A DNA stretch of 64,000 bases from JAUNBN01 sp036645935 (GTDB lineage Bacteria; Bacillota; Clostridia; Oscillospirales; Ruminococcaceae), in the NCBI GenBank assembly GCA_036645935.1, contig JAVXNE010000006.1, forward strand, positions 79,440 to 143,439. Direction: 5' to 3'. The translations under genes and the position numbers were made by a program. The number at the start of each line of letters is the position of its first letter. Positions within the stretch are counted from its first letter, which is position 1. The notes below the pieces were generated by a model, which was not told the origin of the DNA, made no database searches, and saw nothing but the letters and a program-made list of their open reading frames with translations. Of this stretch, positions 58,844 through 64,000 are shown in pieces.

Positions 58844-59367
58844 GCTTTCAGTTCTACCAGCTTCGCGCGCTCAAGTGCAAGCACGATGAGCGGGATGAAG
58901 ACAAGTTGAGCGATAATTCCGGGTATCGAAGTGACAAACGCGGCGCCCAGCCAAAGCTGCATGGAATATGCGCCCGCTTTGAATATTAGGGCGTTGAGCA
59001 CGCCGTAAGTGAGGCGACCCGCCAGCATTGCGCCGACGAGAGCTACATAGAGATTGGCGGGTTTGATCCCGGTGTGAACATATTTTATGAGCAAGCCGGT
59101 GACAAGACCGTATACCGCAAGCTCGCACAGCATTCCGGGCAATATCGCCATCGGGGGCATTCCGGTAAGCAGACTTGAGAGGAGAGGGGCGAGAATTCCG
59201 CAGGCAAGGCCGTAGATCGGCCCGCAGATCAGTCCACACAGCAAAACAGGGATGTGCATGGGAAGGAAGATGCTTCCAGCATTGGGAATGGAATGGAACG
59301 CGATGGGAAGGGCGACACCGAGTGCGACGCACAATCCAGCAAACACAAGTCTTTTAGTATTGCACAT
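58840..59367 (-). CDS. ECF transporter S component (substrate-binding membrane subunit)
   Basis: 175 residues with six hydrophobic segments. Features of the S-component family are the N-terminal LVFAGLCVALGVALPIAFH, FLPMHIPVLLCGLICGPIYG and LLSSLLTGMPPMAILPGM, then CELAVYGLVTGLLIKYV. The composition is like the pantothenate-type (PanT-like) group, but the vitamin cannot be read from the sequence. S components work with a shared EcfT and ATPases that are not in this window. The ATG at 59367 has AGGAGG eight bases upstream; a TTG two codons earlier is too close. A structured leader precedes it. Confidence 0.85.
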   Translation of the reverse strand: MCNTKRLVFAGLCVALGVALPIAFHSIPNAGSIFLPMHIPVLLCGLICGPIYGLACGILAPLLSSLLTGMPPMAILPGMLCELAVYGLVTGLLIKYVHTGIKPANLYVALVGAMLAGRLTYGVLNALIFKAGAYSMQLWLGAAFVTSIPGIIAQLVFIPLIVLALERAKLVELKA

Positions 59368-59484
59368 TTGCAAAACCTCCTGAAAATAGAGAATGCCGCA
59401 AAAGCACCCTCATAATAATAATGAGCTGCCTTCGTGGCACATCTTCCATTATCGGAAACGCTCGTCGGCTTCATTCCGACGTTG
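59368..59484 (-). ncRNA. structured 5' leader of the ECF gene pair, candidate cis-regulatory RNA
   Basis: About 117 bases. It holds CGTCGG-AATGAAG-CCGACG (6-bp stem), then TGCC-ACGAA-GGCA, then GCAGCTCAT-TATTATT-ATGAGGGTGC followed by TTTTG. The last two stems share GGCA/GCAGC bases and so exclude each other, as in riboswitch expression platforms. It does not match the TPP, FMN, cobalamin, preQ1, THF, ZTP or NAD classes as I remember them. Conservation is unknown. Confidence 0.45.
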
Positions 59485-59490
59485 TTATGT

Positions 59491-59520
59491 ATTCTACACG
59501 ATCTTGCGACGAATCGCAAG
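59491..59520 (-). promoter_or_regulatory. promoter of the ECF gene pair with overlapping inverted repeat
   Basis: Minus strand: TTGCGA (59519-59514), 17-base spacer, TAGAAT (59496-59491). A perfect 7-bp inverted repeat CTTGCGA-TTCG-TCGCAAG (59520-59503) covers the -35 box and part of the spacer. It could be an operator, or, if read from the operon upstream, a terminator without a T-run. Confidence 0.6.
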
Positions 59521-59542
59521 CAATTGCGCACAAACCAGATAA

Positions 59543-60031
59543 TTAGCTGCCTATGACATTCTGATTGTTTACGTCATCGACGTCCGATTTCTTTTTAAAC
59601 GCGAAGAATTTCTGGCCGAGGTAATTTATTACTATATACAGTACGTTGGCTGAGAGAAGTTTAATAAGTGTGACAACGTCGTCGCTCCAACTCACCTGCC
59701 AAACGTTCGCGAACATGTAGTCGAGCAGCTGTTTTGCTGATATATATGATATGAAATAGCAGATGAGCAGATTGATGGTAAAGCGCGGCAGAGTGCGGCT
59801 GTGAGGGAGTTCAGAGGCGTTAAATGTATATTTGCGGTTGAGCAGGTAGCTGTAAGTCCCGCCGATGGCAAAGGTGATTGCGCTTGTCAGCCAATAGCCC
59901 GTGTGCAAAAATTGCGTGAGCAGGTAGGTGAGAACCCAGCTTGCAAGCGTGTTTGTGCCGCCGACAAGGAGATAGAGAAACCCCTCGTTATGGAACAGCT
60001 TGACAATCAGCACTCTCAGTTTGTCAATCAT
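59543..60031 (-). CDS. GtrA-family membrane protein
   Basis: 162 residues with four hydrophobic segments. FLYLLVGGTNTLASWVLTYLL and FAIGGTYSYLLNRKYTF (the NRKYTF hallmark of GtrA) are present, and LGQKFFAFKKK ends the last helix. GtrA proteins are thought to flip undecaprenyl-phosphate sugars. The ATG at 60031 overlaps the preceding transferase gene by 8 bases and has GAGG upstream. Last gene of the five-gene sugar operon. Confidence 0.93.
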   Translation of the reverse strand: MIDKLRVLIVKLFHNEGFLYLLVGGTNTLASWVLTYLLTQFLHTGYWLTSAITFAIGGTYSYLLNRKYTFNASELPHSRTLPRFTINLLICYFISYISAKQLLDYMFANVWQVSWSDDVVTLIKLLSANVLYIVINYLGQKFFAFKKKSDVDDVNNQNVIGS

Positions 60032-60986
60032 CGCGCACCTCATCATCTGTCGTTTCCCGAACCACATACTGCGGGTTGTTGTTGATGCTGATGTAGATGC
60101 GGCCGATATATTCTCCCAGCATTCCGATTAGCAGCATGAGAATCCCCCCTATGAAGAGCAGCGCCGCCATCGTGGAGGCATAGCCGAGCGGAACGGAGGG
60201 GCTCACCATCTTTTCAATAATCAGAGCAATCGCGTAGATAAAGCCTGCGAGGGAGAAGATGCAGCCCGCGCCCGTCGCAAAGCGCAGCGGGACGACAGAA
60301 AAAGAGGTGAATCCGTTGAACCACAGCGCAAGTAGTTTTCTGAAAGTATAACCGGAGCGCCCAATCTCGCGCTCGCGGTGATGCACCGGAACGTTCTTTA
60401 TCTTGCTGGTACTGCGAAGAAACAACCCCGTTGAATATGGATACGGGTTTTGGTAACGGCACGCTTCGTCGACAACGTAACGCTTTGCGGCGATATAGCT
60501 GGTGGCCTCGATGTTCCTGGGCTTTTTGAGCATTACCTCGAGCATGATATCGTTGATTTTGCTGCCAAAGCGACGGAAAGCGCTGTGCTTTTTACCGGAG
60601 CCCGGCCAAAGATAGCTTGCAAACACGACATCTGCGTCGTCGTCCAGTGCGTCGACAAGCAGGTAAAGCTCATTTGCGGGTGTCTGGCCGTCATCATCGA
60701 GGAAAATGACAATGTCTCCGGTGCTCATCCGCATTCCGGCCATGACCGCACTGTATTCTCCGAAGTTCTTTGCAAGCGACAGACCGTGAATTTTGGAGTC
60801 CTCTCTTGCAAGCTTTTTTATCACATTGTATACTCCGTCGGGAGAGCAGTCATTCACGAGGTTAATTTCATAATCATAGCCATCGCGGCTTTTGACTGTG
60901 GAAACAATTTCGTCAACGACGCCGGGCAAACTTTCCTCGGATCGATAGCATGGAATTACAAAACTCAGTTTTATCGGCGCGTTCAT
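60024..60986 (-). CDS. GtrB-like family 2 glycosyltransferase, second of a tandem pair
   Basis: 320 residues: LSFVIPCYRSEESLPG, VNDCSPDG, FLDDDGQTPANEL (DDDGQTP is the donor motif of the ArnC/GtrB type), WPGSGKKHSAFRRFGSKIND, and two C-terminal membrane helices followed by GEYIGRIYISINNNPQYVVRE, given by its ends (GEYI to VVRE). Makes undecaprenyl-phosphate sugar. It is clearly paralogous to the gene upstream, with which it shares the same motifs at nearly every block. Coupled by ATGA. Confidence 0.92.
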   Translation of the reverse strand: MNAPIKLSFVIPCYRSEESLPGVVDEIVSTVKSRDGYDYEINLVNDCSPDGVYNVIKKLAREDSKIHGLSLAKNFGEYSAVMAGMRMSTGDIVIFLDDDGQTPANELYLLVDALDDDADVVFASYLWPGSGKKHSAFRRFGSKINDIMLEVMLKKPRNIEATSYIAAKRYVVDEACRYQNPYPYSTGLFLRSTSKIKNVPVHHREREIGRSGYTFRKLLALWFNGFTSFSVVPLRFATGAGCIFSLAGFIYAIALIIEKMVSPSVPLGYASTMAALLFIGGILMLLIGMLGEYIGRIYISINNNPQYVVRETTDDEVRDD

Positions 60987-61957
60987 AGCGAAACCTCACT
61001 TTGGGAGCTGTAATTTGCGGTCGTGCGACGAATAACATACTGAGGATTGTTGTTAATGCTGACATATGTGCGCCCGACATATTCGCCGAGTATGCCAATA
61101 AGCAACATCTGCACGCCGCCGATAAAGAGTATTGCCGCCATTGTCGACGCGTAACCGAGAACCACAGTCGGCACGACGAGTTTGCGTATTATAAGGTAGA
61201 GCGCATAGATAAACCCAACCACAGCCGACATCGCACCCACGAATGTCGCAGCGCGCAGCGGCACGACAGAAAATGTCGTGAAACCGTTGAACCACAGCGC
61301 GAATAATTTTTTGAGAGTGTATCCGGAATTTCCTATTTCGCGCGCCCGGTGTTTGACCGGAACGTTCACAATGCGATTGGTGCTGCGCAAAATCAGTCCT
61401 ACAGCGTACGGGAATGGGTTTCCATATCGACACGCTTCGTCAACAAGATATCTTTTGGCGGCAAAATAGCTCGTCACCTCCAGTTCTTTGGGCTTTTTGA
61501 GCAGCAATCGGAACATCAGGTCGTTCACACGGCTGCCAAAGCGGCGAAACCCGTTGTGCTTCTTGCCAGAACCGGGCCAAATGTAGCTTGCATAGGCGAC
61601 GTCGACATCTGCGCCGAGCGAGTCAACGAGTTCAAAAAGCTCGTTCGCCGGGGTCTGTCCATCGTCGTCAAGGCAGACGACGACATCTCCGCGGCTCACC
61701 TTCAGCCCTGCCATCAGCGCGCTGTGTTGCCCGAAGTTTTTTGCAAAGGACAGCCCGATTATCTTGGGGTCTGCGGCAGAAAGCCGCTCAATAACCTCAA
61801 AAACACCGTCGGGAGAGCTGTCATCAACCAAAATTATTTCATAGTCGAATCCGCTGCGGGTTTTCACCGTCTCTCGCAGCTCGTCCACCACACCCTCCAG
61901 TGTCTTCTCAGAGCGATAACAGGGAATTACAAAGCTCAGCAGAATTGTCTCGCTCAT
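60983..61957 (-). CDS. GtrB-like family 2 glycosyltransferase, first of a tandem pair
   Basis: 324 residues, same architecture as its downstream neighbour (LSFVIPCYRSEKTLEG, VDDSSPDG, CLDDDGQTPANEL, WPGSGKKHNGFRRFGS, two C-terminal helices). The two proteins are nearly co-linear, so they arose by tandem duplication, yet differ around the DDDG loop (VVVC versus IVIF). Position between a sugar-nucleotide N-acetyltransferase and GtrA suggests that one or both transfer 4-acetamido-4,6-dideoxyhexose to undecaprenyl phosphate. Start overlaps the GNAT gene by 4 bases. Confidence 0.92.
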   Translation of the reverse strand: MSETILLSFVIPCYRSEKTLEGVVDELRETVKTRSGFDYEIILVDDSSPDGVFEVIERLSAADPKIIGLSFAKNFGQHSALMAGLKVSRGDVVVCLDDDGQTPANELFELVDSLGADVDVAYASYIWPGSGKKHNGFRRFGSRVNDLMFRLLLKKPKELEVTSYFAAKRYLVDEACRYGNPFPYAVGLILRSTNRIVNVPVKHRAREIGNSGYTLKKLFALWFNGFTTFSVVPLRAATFVGAMSAVVGFIYALYLIIRKLVVPTVVLGYASTMAAILFIGGVQMLLIGILGEYVGRTYVSINNNPQYVIRRTTANYSSQSEVSL

Positions 61958-62487
61958 TTAAAATCCTCTTTCAGCAATCCGTAAAAAATCAGCCCGAGGA
62001 ACTGCCCGTCGCGCAAAACATGCTCGCGAAAAAACGCCTCGCGCGTAAATCCAACCTTTTCAAACACCCGCGCAGAGGGGTGATTCCCTTCAAGCACGCG
62101 CGCGTATACCTTTTTAAGTTGAAGCTCATCAAAAGCATAACTGCAAAGAGTGTGGCAGGCATCTGTCCCCAGGCCCATGCCTCGTGCGGCTTGCTCGCCG
62201 ATAAATACACCGTATTCGGCGGTTCCGTTAACGCGATCGATCGCTTTTAAAAAGACAGAACCTACATCCTGTCCCGATTCGTTGTTCACAACAATAAACT
62301 GCGCGACGCGACCGGTGTTGACCCGCGTATCAAGCCAGTTTTCATGCTGCTCTGCTGTCAGCAGAGTGCGCACCACAAAATTGCGCAACACGCTTTCATC
62401 GTTGCGCCACCGAACTATATTTGAGGTGTCCGAACGCCCTATCGCGCGCAGCGTGACGTGCTTGCCGGATACAGTCGCTGTTATCAT
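61954..62487 (-). CDS. GNAT acetyltransferase, likely sugar-nucleotide N-acetyltransferase
   Basis: 177 residues, RimJ/RimL-like GNAT fold: VTLRAIGRSDTSNIVRWRND, AEYGVFIGEQAARGMGLGTDA with the acetyl-CoA-binding G-x-G-x-G/A motif (ARGMGLG) and HPSARVFEKVGFTREAFF. Its gene sits directly behind a WecE-like aminotransferase, overlapping by 4 bases, so the amino sugar from that reaction is the likely acceptor, as WecD does in E. coli. It is not closely similar to WecD in sequence, more to the PseH/RimL type; this is a functional guess. Confidence 0.85.
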   Translation of the reverse strand: MITATVSGKHVTLRAIGRSDTSNIVRWRNDESVLRNFVVRTLLTAEQHENWLDTRVNTGRVAQFIVVNNESGQDVGSVFLKAIDRVNGTAEYGVFIGEQAARGMGLGTDACHTLCSYAFDELQLKKVYARVLEGNHPSARVFEKVGFTREAFFREHVLRDGQFLGLIFYGLLKEDFK

Positions 62488-63620
62488 GACGTCACCGTGT
62501 AAAACTCCTCTATTTTTGCAACGATGTACTGCACATCGTTTTCACCAAGCCCGTAGTATAGCGGCAGACGCATCAGACGCTCGCTCTCGGATGTCGTGCA
62601 GCGGTCTCCAAACGGCATTGAGCCCAACCGCATGCCTGCGGGCGAGCTGTGAAGAGGAATATAATGAAAAACCGACATTATTCCGTTTTTCTTGAGAAAG
62701 CTTATCAGTGCCGTGCGCTCGGTGAGATCCGCAGCCTTTATGTAGAACATATGGGCATTGTGCTTGCAGTCTGAGGGGATGAACGGAAGCTCAATGCGGC
62801 CGCTTTCGGCAAGGCGCGACAGCCCAGCGCGATATAGCTCCCAGCTGCGCATTCTGTCCGCGACGATCTGCTCTGCAAGTTCGAGCTGCGCCCAAAGGTA
62901 CGCCGTACACAGCTCACTCGGCAAATATGAAGATCCGGCCTCCTGCCATGTATACTTGTCGACCTGTCCGCGAAAGAACTTTGAGCGATCAGTGCCTTTT
63001 TCGCGTATTATCTCGGCGCGCTCACGATATTTCACATCATTGATGAGCAGCGCGCCGCCTTCACCGCATGATACGTTTTTCGTCTCGTGAAAGCTGTAAC
63101 AACCGAAATTGGCGAGGTTGCCCAGCGCCCGTCCTTTGTAGGTTGCAAGAATACCCTGCGCTGCGTCCTCAACAACTAAAAGGTTGTGGCGTCCGGCAAT
63201 GTTGTTGATCGTGTCCATCTCACACGCAACACCCGCATAGTGGACTGGAACAATCGCGCGAGTGCGGTCAGTCACCGCCTGTTCAATGAGGTTTTCGTCG
63301 ATGTTCATCGTGTCGGGGCGGACATCGACAAACACAGCGCGCGCGCCGCGAAGCACAAAAGCGTCGGCGGTCGACACAAAAGTGAATGACGGCATGATGA
63401 CCTCATCACCCTCGCGAATGTCACACAGCATTGCGGCAAGCTCGAGCGCATGGGTGCAACTGGTGGTGAGCAGCGCGGCGGCGGCACCTGTCTGCGAACG
63501 CAGCCATTCGCTGCACTGTGCAGTGAAACGGCCATCTCCGCAGATTTTTTCGGCGGCGACAGCCTCTTTCATATAGTCGAATTCTTTGCCTGTAAATGGG
63601 GGGATATTAAAATTTATCAT
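62484..63620 (-). CDS. DegT/DnrJ/EryC1-type sugar aminotransferase, WecE-like
   Basis: 378 residues, PLP enzyme. Begins INFNIPPFTGKEFDYM, which is characteristic of dTDP-4-amino-4,6-dideoxygalactose transaminase (WecE/RffA). LTTSCTHALELAAML, MPSFTFVSTADAFVLRGA, VVEDAAQGI with the cofactor Asp, and CYSFHETKNVSCGEGGAL with the Schiff-base Lys are as in the family. It uses glutamate to aminate a dTDP-4-keto-6-deoxyhexose. The ATG at 63620 has no ribosome site and lies about 4 bases after the predicted transcription start. First gene of the operon. Confidence 0.92.
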   Translation of the reverse strand: MINFNIPPFTGKEFDYMKEAVAAEKICGDGRFTAQCSEWLRSQTGAAAALLTTSCTHALELAAMLCDIREGDEVIMPSFTFVSTADAFVLRGARAVFVDVRPDTMNIDENLIEQAVTDRTRAIVPVHYAGVACEMDTINNIAGRHNLLVVEDAAQGILATYKGRALGNLANFGCYSFHETKNVSCGEGGALLINDVKYRERAEIIREKGTDRSKFFRGQVDKYTWQEAGSSYLPSELCTAYLWAQLELAEQIVADRMRSWELYRAGLSRLAESGRIELPFIPSDCKHNAHMFYIKAADLTERTALISFLKKNGIMSVFHYIPLHSSPAGMRLGSMPFGDRCTTSESERLMRLPLYYGLGENDVQYIVAKIEEFYTVTS

Positions 63621-63630
63621 AGTGTTTAAT

Positions 63631-63659
63631 ATTATACAGCCCAAAGCCGAAAAAGTAAA
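63631..63659 (-). promoter_or_regulatory. promoter of the WecE-GtrA operon
   Basis: Minus strand: TTTACT (63659-63654), 17-base spacer, perfect TATAAT (63636-63631). Start near 63624, leaving a leader of only about 4 bases. Confidence 0.65.
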
Positions 63660-63678
63660 CATTGCTACTCGTTTCTCA

Positions 63679-63707
63679 TTGACAAAACACAGATGGCATG
63701 ATATTAT
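63679..63707 (+). promoter_or_regulatory. promoter of the tRNA-Leu gene
   Basis: Perfect TTGACA (63679-63684), 17-base spacer, TATTAT (63702-63707). Divergent from the WecE promoter, 20 bases apart. Confidence 0.8.
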
Positions 63708-63736
63708 TTTTAAGCGTGAGAGCGTAGGAAACAAAT

Positions 63737-63823
63737 GCGGATATGGCGGAATTGGCAGACGCGCTAGATTCAGGTTCTAGTCGGGGCAACTCGGTGGAGG
63801 TTCAAGTCCTCTTATCCGCACCA
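63737..63823 (+). tRNA. tRNA-Leu (CAG)
   Basis: 87 bases with the encoded CCA. Acceptor arms GCGGATA and TATCCGC, D loop GGCGGAATTGGCAGACGCGC, anticodon loop TTCAGGT (CAG at 63771-63773), a long variable arm as expected of a class II tRNA, and T arm GGTTCAAGTCC. Confidence 0.97.
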
Positions 63824-63825
63824 GT

Positions 63826-63875
63826 CGGAGTGTTCTTATAGGAATTCAGTTTCCTTATAAGAACACTCCGTTTTT
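63826..63875 (+). terminator. terminator of the tRNA-Leu gene
   Basis: CGGAGTGTTCTTATA (63826-63840) pairs with TATAAGAACACTCCG (63856-63870) plus an inner GGAA/TTCC; ends TTTTT. 63876-64000 shows nothing further. Confidence 0.92.
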
Positions 63876-64000
63876 ATTTGTCTGTTTATTGTTTTGATGT
63901 TTTATATAATATGGGAACTTCAAACAAGCTCTCCACAAGGCGAAGCGTTTCTGACGCTTACGCCTTTTCTCGTTTTCAGCTCAAAGGGCTTGAACGGTGC

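Overview
The window looks like a chromosomal segment of a low-to-mid GC anaerobic Firmicute, most likely class Clostridia (an Oscillospiraceae- or Christensenellales-like gut or sludge lineage). This rests on DnaD/DnaI-type helicase-loader genes, ECF vitamin transport, DUF1846 and DUF3842 proteins, an aconitase X pair, GPH sugar transport and strong Shine-Dalgarno sites. The placement is inference; no rRNA or ribosomal protein gene is present. I see no phage, insertion sequence, integrase or CRISPR array.

Layout. 1-3.7 kb: end of a MinD-like ATPase, mgsA, then a dnaD-dnaC-type pair. 4.1-4.3 kb: eight 24-bp hairpin repeats. 4.5-9.2 kb (minus): murD, two M42 peptidases and a YnbB-type PLP enzyme, all overlapping. 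9.3-11.2 kb (minus): two tiny WXG100-like proteins and a Mbeg1-like (DUF2974) hydrolase with a WXG-like C-terminus, the best candidate for an undescribed secreted system. 11.9-17.2 kb (minus): GH13 and GH36 glycosidases plus a GPH transporter. 17.8-22.2 kb: SGNH hydrolase and a MacAB-like operon. 22.6-26.5 kb: a NiCo (czcD) riboswitch with an intrinsic terminator controlling a P-type ATPase, followed by a CorA-type channel. 26.7-29.8 kb: a GT-C-like membrane protein and a GtrB-like transferase. 30-45.6 kb: amino-acid permease, pyridoxal kinase, zinc-ribbon protein, aconitase X, DUF1846, NfeD-SPFH, a lipoprotein, pgk-tpiA-gpmI and deoD. 46-53 kb: initiator tRNA, 114-bp repeats, DUF3842, PHP phosphatase, TraX, SIMPL and EamA genes. 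53.7-57.3 kb: ABC ATPase, CARDB-like surface protein and MacB-like permease. 58.3-59.4 kb: an ECF S component and an unknown partner behind a structured leader. 59.5-63.6 kb (minus): a WecE-GNAT-GtrB-GtrB-GtrA operon for a lipid-linked amino-deoxysugar. 63.7 kb: tRNA-Leu.

Recurring themes. Promoters are easy to read (TTGACA-17-TATAAT type). At four genes the ATG sits at or within a few bases of the predicted transcription start with no Shine-Dalgarno site, suggesting leaderless mRNAs beside ordinary SD-led genes. Local sequence duplication is common: a 110-bp segment behind mgsA, and short direct repeats (42 and 53 bp) placed so that one copy lies in the 3' end of a gene and the other just after its stop codon. 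Several operons build or decorate the envelope (murD, GT-C/GT2, WecE cluster, two MacB-like exporters, ESX-like cassette). All functions are read from motifs and context; no database search was possible.
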